64,000 nucleotides of DNA from Streptomyces fradiae. GTDB lineage: Bacteria; Actinomycetota; Actinomycetes; Streptomycetales; Streptomycetaceae. Made by a program: the position numbers and the translations under genes. The stretch spans positions 2,170,001-2,234,000 of the forward strand of contig NZ_CP065958.1 in the NCBI RefSeq assembly GCF_041270065.1, written 5' to 3'. The notes beneath the pieces were generated by a model. That model made no database searches, was not told the origin of the DNA, and saw only the letters and a program-made list of their open reading frames with translations. Of the stretch, positions 8,374 through 16,832 are shown piece by piece (position 1 is the first letter of the stretch; the number at the start of each line of letters is the position of its first letter).

Positions 8374-9776
8374 CCGGCGGAGCGCTCGTCGCCTGCGACC
8401 GGCGGGAACACCAGGCGGTAGTTGCGGAGCTTCTCGTCCGCTCCCTCGTACGTCATGCCCGCGGCCTCCATGACCCGGTGGGACGGGACGTTGTCGAGGT
8501 CGGCGTCGCCGCGGACCGCGGTGGCGCCGGCCTCGCGGGCCCGGGCGATCAGGGCGCGCAGGGACTCGGCGGCGAAGCCGCGGCCACGGGCGGTGGGGAC
8601 CAGGCCGTAGCCGACGGTGACGACGCCATCGGCGTCCGGCGGGCCGTGGAAGCCGATGCCGCCGATGGTGACGCCGTCCGCACGCAGCCGTATCTCGTAC
8701 GCCCGGTAGACGCCCGGGTCGCCGCGCTCGGCGACCCCCTTGAGGAAGTTGCCGGCGCCCCTGATGTCGCCGGGGCCGGGGTACTCCTCGGCCCAGCGGT
8801 CACCGGGTGCGGGGGCGGCGTCCACGATGCGCTGCGCCTCGGCGGCGGTCAGCGGGTGGAGCAGGAGGCGGTCGGTCTCGATGGTGCGTACGTCGGTCAC
8901 GGCCGGAAGTCTCGACGGGTCCGGGCCCGCGCGCAACGGATTTGCGCGCGGTCTGAGCTCGTCCGGCACGTCCGGTACGAAGAAGCTGAGGTTGATCCGG
9001 GCGCCGGGCGCCGTGACGGGTTCGGCCAGGCAGGTCACCAGCCGGCCCGGGCCGCGGAGGGCGTGCCGGGCGGGGAGCTCGGAGCCGTCGACGTACGGGA
9101 TGGGCGCCGCGGCGCACGCGCGGTACAGCGGCCCGGCCACCGGATCGTCCAGGATGTCGCGCTCGAGGCGGAGCAGCCCGGCGCTCCCCGGGCGCAGCGC
9201 CACGCTGTGCTTGACGTGCGGCATCATGGCCGGCGCCCACTGCGTGCTCCACTCCGTGAGGACCTCGGTGCGCGCCTCGGGGTCGAGGAGCATCCAGCGC
9301 ATGAGGTTGGCCGGGCATTCCCCGCGCGGCATGAACCGGCGGAACGCCTCGTTGTGCACGACGAGGTTCCACTCGGCGTCGCTGATGAAGGCCAGCGCGT
9401 CCTGGATCTGGTCGACGACCCGCTGCCACAGCCCGGCGATGAACATCCCCGAGGTGCCGTGCAGCGCGTGCGGCGGCTGCTCCCCGCGGCTGATCAGCCA
9501 CAGGAACTCCCACTCCCGCTCGTCGAGGCACAGGGCCCGGGCCACCGCCGTGAGGAGTTCGGCGCCGGGGCGGGCGAGTTGGCCGTTCTCGAAGCGGTTG
9601 TACGTGCCCGGGGTACGGGTGAGCAGCGTGTCCATCTGCTCCTGGGTCAGCCCGGCGGCACGGCGGCCGGGTCCCGGTCCGCGTACGGGAAACCCCAGGG
9701 CCGCGGGGTCGAGCGCCGCGCGGCGGGCCCGCAGCAGCTCTTTCAGACGGCCTCGCTCACCGGCCGACGGCCTCAT
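8370..9776 (-). CDS. XRE/MmyB-type regulator fused in frame to a GNAT acetyltransferase
   Basis: One open frame of 468 residues contains two normally separate proteins. Residues about 1-290 form an XRE helix-turn-helix (GLTQEQMDTLLTRTPGTYNRFENG) and a PAS-like MmyB ligand-binding domain ending near INLSFFVPD. From residue 293 (VTDVRTIETDRLLLHPLT) a GNAT N-acetyltransferase of about 176 residues follows, with the acetyl-CoA loop region LVPTARGRGFAAESLRALI. No stop codon separates them. The GTG at 8900 could initiate the GNAT part separately but has no ribosome site. The chosen start at 9776 has GAAAGGTG just upstream. Whether the product is a true fusion or two overlapping genes is unresolved. 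Confidence 0.75.
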   Translation of the reverse strand: MRPSAGERGRLKELLRARRAALDPAALGFPVRGPGPGRRAAGLTQEQMDTLLTRTPGTYNRFENGQLARPGAELLTAVARALCLDEREWEFLWLISRGEQPPHALHGTSGMFIAGLWQRVVDQIQDALAFISDAEWNLVVHNEAFRRFMPRGECPANLMRWMLLDPEARTEVLTEWSTQWAPAMMPHVKHSVALRPGSAGLLRLERDILDDPVAGPLYRACAAAPIPYVDGSELPARHALRGPGRLVTCLAEPVTAPGARINLSFFVPDVPDELRPRANPLRAGPDPSRLPAVTDVRTIETDRLLLHPLTAAEAQRIVDAAPAPGDRWAEEYPGPGDIRGAGNFLKGVAERGDPGVYRAYEIRLRADGVTIGGIGFHGPPDADGVVTVGYGLVPTARGRGFAAESLRALIARAREAGATAVRGDADLDNVPSHRVMEAAGMTYEGADEKLRNYRLVFPPVAGDERSAG

Positions 9777-9919
9777 CCGGCACCTTTCGTCTCCACCGCC
9801 CGTCTCCACCAAGCGGACGACCGCCATTATCTGCGAATTCCCACCCTGGAAAGGAGTGATCATCCGGCGCCAGACTCCCCTACGACGCACGGCACATGTC
9901 ACCGACCAGGGGGGATCGG

Positions 9920-10918
9920 ATGCGCTGCCAGAACGACTGCCGGGACGACTGCCGGGACGACTGCGAGGAGAACGGCCCGGGCTTGTGCGGGGAGACCCTG
10001 GAGAGCTACCGGACCGCCGTCTCGCACGGGGTGCTCACGGCTCCGCCGCCACCGTGTCTGACCGGGCTCGGGCTGCTCCGCCCGCACCCGGCCGACGCCC
10101 GCCGGCTGGTCCCCGTACCGCCCGACGTCGCCCAGCACCGTCTCGTCCAGCCGCTCGAACAGGCCCTGCGCGAGCGGGAGAGCGAACTGCTCTCGCTGCG
10201 CCGGACCCTGGCCCAGGCGGACTCCGTCTACCGCCAGGAGGCCCGGCAGGCGCCGGCGCCCGTGCAGCTGCTGCGCGGCAACGACGTCATCCACCAGAAG
10301 CTGCGGCAGCTCAACGCCGCCTGCCGGCAGGAGCTGCAGGCCGTGCAGCCGGGCGGCCCCCGGTCCGCCCCGGCGCTCGCCGAGGCCGCCCGTCAGCTGC
10401 CGGACGTGCTGGCCCGCGGGGTGCGGCACCGCACGCTCTACCAGCACACGGTCCGCGGCCACCCCGCGATGACCGAGTTCATGACCGCCATGCAGCAGGC
10501 GGGCGGGCAGTTCCGGACCACCGGTCTGCTCGTGGACCGGGTGATCCTCTACGACCGTTCCGTCGCCCTCATCCCCGACCACCGCTACTCGCGCCCCGAC
10601 CACGCCCTGCTGATCGAGCATCCGGCGATCACCGCGTACCTCGCCGGTGTCTTCGACCTCATCTGGGACACGGCCGAACCGGTCGACCTGGTGGACACCC
10701 CCACGAGCACGCCGCCCCTCCTCACGGACGAGAAGCAGATCGGCGTGCTCCGGCTGATGGTCCAGGGCCACACCGACGCGAGCATCGCGGCCCGGCTCGG
10801 CATGAGCGCCCGCTCGGTGTCGGCCCACATCAGCCGCGCCTCGACCGCCTGGGGCAGCCGCAGCCGGGCCCATCTCGCCTACCTGCTCGCCGAGAACGGC
10901 GCCCTGCGTGCGCCCTGA
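9920..10918 (+). CDS. LuxR-type helix-turn-helix regulator with Cys-rich N-terminus
   Basis: A 332-residue transcriptional regulator with a C-terminal LuxR/FixJ helix-turn-helix (about residues 260-325; GHTDASIAARLGMSARSVSAHI). The middle region (about 60-250) resembles the TrmB-like LuxR regulators common in Streptomyces, including a coiled segment around EQALRERESELLSLRR. The first 25 residues carry five cysteines in repeated CRDD/CxxDC units. ATG 9920 is chosen over ATG 9896 because AGGGGGG lies just before it. It is divergent from the XRE-GNAT gene and upstream of a secreted I36-like protein it may control (inference). Confidence 0.75.
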   Translation: MRCQNDCRDDCRDDCEENGPGLCGETLESYRTAVSHGVLTAPPPPCLTGLGLLRPHPADARRLVPVPPDVAQHRLVQPLEQALRERESELLSLRRTLAQADSVYRQEARQAPAPVQLLRGNDVIHQKLRQLNAACRQELQAVQPGGPRSAPALAEAARQLPDVLARGVRHRTLYQHTVRGHPAMTEFMTAMQQAGGQFRTTGLLVDRVILYDRSVALIPDHRYSRPDHALLIEHPAITAYLAGVFDLIWDTAEPVDLVDTPTSTPPLLTDEKQIGVLRLMVQGHTDASIAARLGMSARSVSAHISRASTAWGSRSRAHLAYLLAENGALRAP

Positions 10919-11085
10919 TGTGTCCGTTTCCGCGCCTCTTCGTCCCGTCGCGAGTTCCCGCAGTGCGGGATCCCGCAGACCGTTCGCCGTGGTGGCCGCC
11001 GCCGGGTGATCGGCAAGTTCGTGCCGCGGCGGTCCCCACGGCCGCCGCACATCCGGCACCACACCGACGAGAACGGAGCCTTTCC

Positions 11086-11505
11086 ATGAGTCTCAAGCGC
11101 AAGTCGGCCGTCGCCCTGTCCGCCCTCGCCCTGGCGGCCGCCGGCACGGCGGTGACGACGACGCCCGCGGCGGCGGAGGGCGGCTGCCCCTCGGCCACCC
11201 TCTGCCTGTCCGAGGACACCAACTACGTCGACATCGACGTCACGTCCAAGACGACGGGCCCGAACTGCATCGCGCTCGGCCACTACGGCGAGACCGGCTT
11301 CTACAACGGCATCAAGTCGTACGTGAACAACCTGCCGGTCACCGTCAGCGTCTACTTCTACAGCCCGCTCTACGAGCGGTACCTGCCCGAGTCGCCGATC
11401 TACTCCGGCGGCTTCAGCAGCGACACCACCTCGGTGTACAAGTACGGCATGCGCGGCGCCGTCTGCACCGGCGGCGCCGACCCCAACCTCCGGCTCCTCT
11501 CCTGA
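11086..11505 (+). CDS. Secreted peptidase-inhibitor-like (I36 family) protein
   Basis: A 139-residue exported protein. The signal peptide spans residues 1-30 (basic MSLKRK, hydrophobic core, PAAA cleavage site). The mature part begins EGGCPSATLCLSEDTNY, the opening typical of the beta/gamma-crystallin-like I36 inhibitor family (as in Streptomyces metalloprotease inhibitors), and holds four cysteines that could form two disulfides. Inhibitor activity is not shown by sequence alone, since many family members are uncharacterised small secreted proteins. It is followed by a strong hairpin terminator at 11531-11558. Confidence 0.75.
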   Translation: MSLKRKSAVALSALALAAAGTAVTTTPAAAEGGCPSATLCLSEDTNYVDIDVTSKTTGPNCIALGHYGETGFYNGIKSYVNNLPVTVSVYFYSPLYERYLPESPIYSGGFSSDTTSVYKYGMRGAVCTGGADPNLRLLS

Positions 11506-11530
11506 CGCACCACTGGTGCACCACCGACCA

Positions 11531-11558
11531 CCGACCGCCGGCCTCCGCCGGCGGTCGG
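11531..11558. terminator. Hairpin terminator between convergent I36 gene and glnA2
   Basis: A perfect 12-bp stem (CCGACCGCCGGC with GCCGGCGGTCGG) surrounds a 4-nt CTCC loop. It lies 26 bp after the I36 stop and 17 bp beyond the glnA2 stop, so it could serve both convergent transcripts. Confidence 0.7.
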
Positions 11559-11574
11559 CGCCGTTTCCGCAGCG

Positions 11575-12936
11575 CTACAGCACCGGCAGGTTCTTGCGGA
11601 GCTCGAAGGCGGTGACCTCGGAGCGGTACTCCTCCCACTCCTGCTTCTTGTTGCGGAGGAAGAAGTCGAAGACGTGCTCGCCCAGCGTCTCCGCGACCAG
11701 CTCGCTGCGCTCCATCAGGGTGATCGCCTCGCCGAGGTTCTGCGGGAGGGGCTCGATGCCCATCGCGCGGCGCTCGGCGTCGCTGAGGGCCCAGACGTCG
11801 TCGTCGGCGCCGGCCGGGAGTTCGTAGCCCTCCTCGATGCCCTTGAGACCGGCGGCGAGCAGGACCGCGTACGTCAGGTAGGGGTTGGCGCCCGAGTCGA
11901 TGGAGCGGACCTCGACGCGCGAGGAGCCCATCTTGCCCGGCTTGTACATCGGGACGCGGATCAGCGCCGAGCGGTTGTTGTGGCCCCAGCAGATGTACGC
12001 GGGGGCCTCGCCGCCGGAGCCGGCGGTGCGGCCCGAGCCGCCCCAGATGCGCTTGTAGGAGTTGACCCACTGGTTGGTGACGGCCGCGATCTCGCCCGCG
12101 TGCTTCAGCAGGCCGGCGATGAAGGAACGGCCCACCTTGGACAGCTGGTACTCGGCGCCCGACTCGTAGAACGCGTTCCGGTCGCCCTCGAAGAGGGAAA
12201 GGTGGGTGTGCATGCCCGAGCCCGGGAACTCGGAGAACGGCTTCGGCATGAACGTCGCCTGCACGCCCTGTTCGAGCGCCACCTGCTTCATGACCAGGCG
12301 GAAGGTCATGATGTTGTCGGCGGTGGACAGCGCGTCCGCGTAGCGCAGGTCGATCTCCTGCTGGCCCGGGGCGCCCTCGTGGTGGGAGAACTCCACCGAG
12401 ATGCCCATCGACTCCAGCATGGTGATCGCCTGGCGGCGGAAGTCCATGCCGACGTTCTGCGGGGTGTGGTCGAAGTAGCCGGAGTTGTCGGCCGGGGTGG
12501 GCCGGGTGCCGTCGAGCGGCTTGTCCTTCAGGAGGAAGAACTCGATCTCGGGGTGGGTGTAGAAGGTGAAGCCCAGGTCCGAGGTCTTGGCAAGGGCGCG
12601 CTTCAGGACATAGCGCGGGTCCGCGAAGGACGGCGAGCCGTCCGGCATGAGGATGTCGCAGAACATCCGGGCCGTACCCGGGGCCTCGGCGCGCCACGGC
12701 AGGATCTGGAAGGTGCCCGGGTCGGGCTTGGCGATCATGTCCGACTCGTAGACCCGGGCGAAGCCCTCGATCGCGGAACCGTCGAAGCCGATGCCCTCGT
12801 CGAAGGCCTGCTCCAGCTCGGCGGGGGCCACCGCCACCGACTTCAGGAAGCCGAGCACGTCGGTGAACCACAGACGCACGAAGCGGATGTCGCGCTCCTC
12901 CAGCGTACGGAGCACAAATTCCTGCTGCTTGTCCAT
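11575..12936 (-). CDS. glnA2: GlnA2-type glutamine synthetase-like enzyme (gamma-glutamylpolyamine synthetase)
   Basis: A 453-residue class-I glutamine synthetase-family protein. Visible motifs are the beta-Grasp region DVLGFLKSVAV, the GFDGSAIEGF loop, the metal/glutamate motif FYTHPEIEFFL, HHEGAPGQQEID, and the ATP-site signature NRSALIRVP. Sequence and its position near glnE and nadE match the GlnA2 paralog of Streptomyces rather than the assimilatory GlnA1. In S. coelicolor GlnA2 has been reported to gamma-glutamylate polyamines rather than make glutamine. MDKQQ at 12936 is taken as the start by family length; an in-frame ATG four codons earlier (12948) is possible, and neither has an ideal ribosome site. 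Confidence 0.87.
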   Translation of the reverse strand: MDKQQEFVLRTLEERDIRFVRLWFTDVLGFLKSVAVAPAELEQAFDEGIGFDGSAIEGFARVYESDMIAKPDPGTFQILPWRAEAPGTARMFCDILMPDGSPSFADPRYVLKRALAKTSDLGFTFYTHPEIEFFLLKDKPLDGTRPTPADNSGYFDHTPQNVGMDFRRQAITMLESMGISVEFSHHEGAPGQQEIDLRYADALSTADNIMTFRLVMKQVALEQGVQATFMPKPFSEFPGSGMHTHLSLFEGDRNAFYESGAEYQLSKVGRSFIAGLLKHAGEIAAVTNQWVNSYKRIWGGSGRTAGSGGEAPAYICWGHNNRSALIRVPMYKPGKMGSSRVEVRSIDSGANPYLTYAVLLAAGLKGIEEGYELPAGADDDVWALSDAERRAMGIEPLPQNLGEAITLMERSELVAETLGEHVFDFFLRNKKQEWEEYRSEVTAFELRKNLPVL

Positions 12937-13170
12937 TTTCACACCCATCCTCGCTGATCAGGCCGCCTGTTCCCACCGCCTCGAGCACTTCGGGTGGCGC
13001 CTGAGCATCCCACCACTTGGTTTCGTGCACGTTGCACACCCATACTGCCTGCTCCGCTGTGACACAGGTAACGGGGGAAGGGCCGAAAAGCGCGGGCCGC
13101 CGCCCGGACCGGTACCGAGTGGTACCCCGTTCGGCCCACGGACCCCCTTCTGGCACTACGATCGGCGCCC

Positions 13171-13599
13171 ATGGGGGGCCCACGGCTCGTACGCCGATCC
13201 TGGCACCTGCGTCCCACGGCACTGGTGAGTGCGGTGGCGACGCTCCTCGGCACGCTCTTCCTCTGCCTGGGCGTCTCCGACCCCCTCGGCCACCGGTCCG
13301 GGTCCGGCCACCGGGAGCCCCGGCCGGCCGCGCAGACGGTCGCCGCCGGGACGCCCGCCCCGGCCCGTGCGAAGGCCCTGGACGACGAGCAGTACGCCTG
13401 CCCGTACGGGCGGGGCGACTGCTCCCTCTTCCCGGCGCTCTCCCCCGCCGTGCTCAGCGCGCCGCCGCTCGATCCGCCGCTGCAGGCGGACGGGCGGCCG
13501 GCCCGCGCCGGCGAGGCGCTCGGCGACGGGCGGCCGGCGCACCCCGGCGCCCGGCCCCGGGCGCCGGACCTGCATGTCCTTCAAGTCCTGCGGACGTAG
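13171..13599 (+). CDS. Small secreted or membrane-anchored protein of unknown function
   Basis: A 142-residue protein with one N-terminal hydrophobic segment (about residues 15-34, TALVSAVATLLGTLFLCLGV) preceded by Arg residues: a signal anchor or signal peptide. The rest is low-complexity Pro/Ala/Gly/Arg with two nearby cysteines (CPYGRGDC). I recognise no domain. TACGAT lies 8 nt before the ATG, so a leaderless start is possible. It is divergent from glnA2. Confidence 0.6.
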   Translation: MGGPRLVRRSWHLRPTALVSAVATLLGTLFLCLGVSDPLGHRSGSGHREPRPAAQTVAAGTPAPARAKALDDEQYACPYGRGDCSLFPALSPAVLSAPPLDPPLQADGRPARAGEALGDGRPAHPGARPRAPDLHVLQVLRT

Positions 13600-13722
13600 A
13601 CGTAGGCGCCGGGACCGACCGACCGCGTCCCGACCCCGCACCAGGCGTTCGTGCCCTCTCGCACGCCCCGAACGCACGCCCCGAACCACTTCCCCCCAGA
13701 CTTCCAGAAGGACGACATCATC

Positions 13723-14397
13723 ATGGCGAACCGCTCCACCACTGCCGACCGCCGCGCCCGGATAGAGGAGATGCGCCGCGCCGAGCAGGCCCGCGAGCGC
13801 CGCAACCGCATCCTCACGATCGGCATCAGCGCCGTCGTGGTCCTCGGCCTCGTCGGTTTCGGCGGCTGGGTGATCAACAAGGAGAACAACAAGCAGGAGC
13901 AGCAGGAGGCGGCCGCGAAGGCGCCCATCAAGGACGAGAAGTCCTGGGACGCGAAGAAGCTGGGCCGCAACCACGTCCAGACCCCGGTGAAGTACGACAT
14001 GAACCCGCCGGTCGGCGGCGACCACAACCCGGTCTGGCAGAACTGCAACGGCGACGTCTACGACAAGCCGGTCAACGACACCAACGCCGTGCACTCCCTG
14101 GAGCACGGCGCGGTCTGGGTGACGTACAACAAGAAGGCCGCGCAGGGCGACCTGGAGAAGCTGAAGGCCAAGGTCAAGAAGACCCCGTACTCGCTGATGA
14201 GCCCGATCGACAACCAGTCGGGCGCGATCATGCTGAGCGCCTGGGGCAAGCAGGTGACCGTGGACGGCGCCGACGACCCGCGCGTGGACGCGTTCTTCAC
14301 CAAGTACGTGGCCGGCCCGCAGACCCCCGAGCCGGGCGCGGCCTGCACCGGCGGCGTCGGCGCCGACGGCCAGGGCGGCGCCGGGATGGGCCAGTGA
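13723..14397 (+). CDS. DUF3105 membrane-anchored protein
   Basis: A 224-residue protein. A charged N-terminal helix (about 10-30, Arg/Glu-rich, coiled-coil-like) precedes one transmembrane segment (about 31-50). The outside domain is DUF3105, with PVKYDMNPPVGGDHNPVW and DTNAVHSLEHGAVWVTY giving conserved His residues. The function is unknown, but the domain often sits next to DUF305 proteins, as it does here: its TGA overlaps the GTG of the next gene. ATG 13723 is chosen because AAGGAC precedes it and the charged helix begins there. Confidence 0.85.
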   Translation: MANRSTTADRRARIEEMRRAEQARERRNRILTIGISAVVVLGLVGFGGWVINKENNKQEQQEAAAKAPIKDEKSWDAKKLGRNHVQTPVKYDMNPPVGGDHNPVWQNCNGDVYDKPVNDTNAVHSLEHGAVWVTYNKKAAQGDLEKLKAKVKKTPYSLMSPIDNQSGAIMLSAWGKQVTVDGADDPRVDAFFTKYVAGPQTPEPGAACTGGVGADGQGGAGMGQ

Positions 14398-15026
14398 AGC
14401 TGAACCGGACGCAGTGGGCGTCCGTCACCGCCGTGGTCCTCGCGCTGCTGTTCGCGGGCGGCGCGGTCACCGTCGCCTCCGCCGACCGGGACGACGAGGG
14501 CCCGCGCACGCCGACCGCGGAGTCGGCCGACGCGGGCTTCGCCCGGGACATGGCGGTCCACCACCAGCAGGCCGTCGAGATGTCCTTCATCGTCCGGGAC
14601 CGGACGAAGGACGAGGCGGTGCGCCGGCTCGCGTACGACATCGCCAACACGCAGGCCAACCAGCGCGGCATGCTGTTCGGCTGGCTCGACCTGTGGGGCC
14701 TGCCGAAGGTGCAGTCCGGGGTGGCGCCGATGACCTGGATGGGCATGGGCGTGGACCTGGGCGGCGAGGACGGCGAGCTGATGCCGGGCATGGCGACCCG
14801 GGCCGAGCTCGACCAGCTGCGCAAGGCGTCCGGCCGCGAGGCCGAGGTGCTCTATCTGAAGCTGATGACCGACCACCACAAGGGTGGCATCCACATGGCG
14901 CAGGGCTGTGTGGAGCGCTGTGTGCCGGGTGTCGAGCGCGATCTCGCGCAGGGCATGGTCGACGCGCAGCAGTCCGAGATCAAGCTGATGGCGGACATGC
15001 TCAAGGAGCGCGGCGCCGGGGCCTGA
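14394..15026 (+). CDS. DUF305 secreted/anchored ferritin-like protein
   Basis: A 210-residue protein starting at a GTG that overlaps the DUF3105 stop (GTGA). It has a signal-anchor segment at about 9-30. The DUF305 domain has two His/Met-rich motifs, ARDMAVHHQQAVEMS and MTDHHKGGIHMAQG, arranged as in four-helix ferritin-like members linked to metal (often copper) handling. The metal role is family-level inference. The overlap means co-translation with the DUF3105 gene, so the two probably act together at the cell surface. Confidence 0.85.
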   Translation: MKLNRTQWASVTAVVLALLFAGGAVTVASADRDDEGPRTPTAESADAGFARDMAVHHQQAVEMSFIVRDRTKDEAVRRLAYDIANTQANQRGMLFGWLDLWGLPKVQSGVAPMTWMGMGVDLGGEDGELMPGMATRAELDQLRKASGREAEVLYLKLMTDHHKGGIHMAQGCVERCVPGVERDLAQGMVDAQQSEIKLMADMLKERGAGA

Positions 15027-15056
15027 CCCCCTCCGCCGACACCCCGCCGACACGCC

Positions 15057-15089
15057 GGCCCCCGTGACCCCTCTGCGGTCGCGGGGGCC
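15057..15089 (+). terminator. Hairpin terminator after the DUF3105-DUF305 pair
   Basis: A 13-bp stem begins GGCCCCCG and closes CGGGGGCC, with one T-G pair and a 7-nt loop (CCTCTGC). It lies 30 bp after the DUF305 stop. There is no U-run, as is usual for Streptomyces terminators. Confidence 0.6.
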
Positions 15090-15176
15090 GCGTCACGCCC
15101 GCAGAATGGGAGCGCTCGGGGACGTACGTACGAGGTACGAGGCGTACGAGATCGTTCTACGAAAGGTACGTACCCC

Positions 15177-15605
15177 ATGACCACGGCGAAGGACATCATG
15201 CACCCGGGAGCCCAGTGGATCCCGGCCCACGAGACGCTCGACCGCGCCGCCCAGATGATGCGCGACCACAAGGTGGGCGCGCTGCCCATCGCCGACAAGG
15301 ACGAGCGGCTGTGCGGCATCATCACGGACCGCGACATCGTCGTCGGCTGTGTGGCCATGGGCCACGACCCGGCGAAGATGACCTGCGGTGAGATGGCCAA
15401 GGGCACCCCGCGCTGGATCGAGGCGGGTTCGGACGTCAGCGCGGTCCTGGACGAGATGCAGAGCCACCAGATCCGGCGTCTGCCGGTCGTCGAGGACAAG
15501 CGCCTGGTCGGCATGATCAGCGAGGCCGATCTGGCCCAGCATCTCTCGGACGAGCAGCTGAAGGCGTTCTGCGAGAGCGTGTACGCGGCGTCCATGACCA
15601 AGTGA
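15177..15605 (+). CDS. CBS-domain pair protein
   Basis: A 142-residue cytoplasmic protein made of two CBS domains (about residues 7-60 and 72-128; e.g. MRDHKVGALPIADKDERLCGIITDRDIV and SHQIRRLPVVEDKRLVGMISEADLA). Such stand-alone Bateman modules bind adenine nucleotides and act as energy or stress sensors. GAAAGGTAC lies upstream of the ATG. In Streptomyces, relatives are often found among stress and dormancy genes; the partner protein is unknown. Confidence 0.88.
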   Translation: MTTAKDIMHPGAQWIPAHETLDRAAQMMRDHKVGALPIADKDERLCGIITDRDIVVGCVAMGHDPAKMTCGEMAKGTPRWIEAGSDVSAVLDEMQSHQIRRLPVVEDKRLVGMISEADLAQHLSDEQLKAFCESVYAASMTK

Positions 15606-15625
15606 CCGAGCGATCGACCTGACCA

Positions 15626-15678
15626 CGTGACCACGTGGCGCGTGGCCGCGTGGCGCGTGGCGCGTGGCCGCGTGACCG
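15626..15678. repeat. CGTGGC(C)G short tandem repeat in a 307-bp gap
   Basis: CGTG-starting units of 7-8 bp recur at 15626, 15634, 15641, 15649, 15656, 15663 and 15671, including the palindrome CCACGTGG. The array begins 20 bp after the CBS stop. The rest of the 15606-15912 gap shows no gene that I can support. Confidence 0.7.
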
Positions 15679-15912
15679 GACGGCCCGACGACTCGGCCGC
15701 CTCGCCAGGGGCGCCGAGCCGCCGGGCCGACGTGTGCTCGCGCAGGGGCGCGAAGGCCCGGACGTGATCACGTTTCACGCACAAACCGCTCACCCCCTCC
15801 ACAATTCCCTGGTCCTTACACCGACATCTGGCTTACGGTCATGATCTCCAGGGGTGGGGCGACGTGCCGGCACCCCATGCCGTCCGCACGGCCGTCTCGC
15901 GAAGGACACCGC

Positions 15913-16767
15913 ATGACCATGCCCAGCCCCTCCCCCGCCCAGCAGCCCTGGGGCCCGCCGGGGACACCGGGCGCGCCGCAGCCCCCGTTCCCGCAGCCCA
16001 GCAACGGACTCGGCGTCGCGGCCCTGGTCCTCGGCATCGTCGGACTGGTCACCGCGATCATCCCGTTCCTCTTCTGGCTGGGCGCGATCCTGGGCCTGCT
16101 CGCGCTGATCTTCGGCATCGTGGGGACCGCCCGGGCCGGCAAGGGCCTCGCGACGAACAAGGGCATGGCCGTCACCGGCCTCGTCCTGGGCGTGCTCGCG
16201 ATGATCGTCGCCGTCGTCTGGGTGATCGTCTTCGCCACGGCGGTCAAGGAGGCCGCCAAGGACATCGAGGACGCGCAGTACCCGAAGGGCGGCTCGGCGA
16301 CCTCCTCCGTCGCTCCGGGCGGCGAGAGCACCGACGGGCCCGCGGCGGAGCCCACCGAGAAGGCTCCCGCGGCGCTGAAGTTCGGTGACACCTTCACGTA
16401 CGAGGACGGGATCAAGGTCACCGTCTCCAAGCCGCGGGCGCACACGCCGGACGGCTTCGCGGCGGGCCACACCAAGGGCAACAAGGCCTTCCAGGTGACG
16501 ATCACCATCGTCAACGGCACCGACAAGCCGCTGGCGCTCGCCGCCGCACTGCCGGACGCCAAGGACGCCGAAGGCGCCTCCGCGGACATGGTCTTCGACG
16601 GCAGCTACGCCTCGAAGCCCTTCGAGGGCAAGGTGCTCCCGGGCAAGCAGGCCAAGGCCGACTTCACCTTCTCGCTGCCGCCCGCCGCGGCCGGTCAGCT
16701 CCAGATCGAGCTGTCGCCGACGGTCCTGGAGCACGAGTCGCAGATCTGGACCGGCCCCACGAAGTGA
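15913..16767 (+). CDS. DUF4190/DUF4352 membrane protein
   Basis: A 284-residue protein. A Pro-rich N-terminus (residues 1-32) is followed by two hydrophobic segments forming DUF4190 (about 33-60 and 75-105). The linker is Ser/Thr/Glu-rich, and an outer immunoglobulin-like DUF4352 domain follows (about 155-284; GDTFTYEDGIKVTVSKPRAH, FQVTITIVNGTDKPL). Such proteins are common at the Streptomyces cell surface with no assigned job. The start is set by GAAGGAC nine bases before the ATG. Confidence 0.85.
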   Translation: MTMPSPSPAQQPWGPPGTPGAPQPPFPQPSNGLGVAALVLGIVGLVTAIIPFLFWLGAILGLLALIFGIVGTARAGKGLATNKGMAVTGLVLGVLAMIVAVVWVIVFATAVKEAAKDIEDAQYPKGGSATSSVAPGGESTDGPAAEPTEKAPAALKFGDTFTYEDGIKVTVSKPRAHTPDGFAAGHTKGNKAFQVTITIVNGTDKPLALAAALPDAKDAEGASADMVFDGSYASKPFEGKVLPGKQAKADFTFSLPPAAAGQLQIELSPTVLEHESQIWTGPTK

Positions 16768-16832
16768 CGGCCGACACCTGGCCGGTGGGCCATCCGCAGG
16801 ACATAGCGTCGAGTTGACGATAAACTGAGCGG

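Noticed and set aside
13058..13076. Possible GlnR box (GTGACACAGGTAAC) upstream of glnA2
   Set aside because: It lacks the GaAAc half-site and proper n6 spacing, and GlnA2 is not a classical GlnR target.
13111..13126. GGTACC-GAGT-GGTACC repeat before the small secreted protein gene
   Set aside because: Two self-palindromic 6-mers near each other; no regulator or promoter element could be tied to them.
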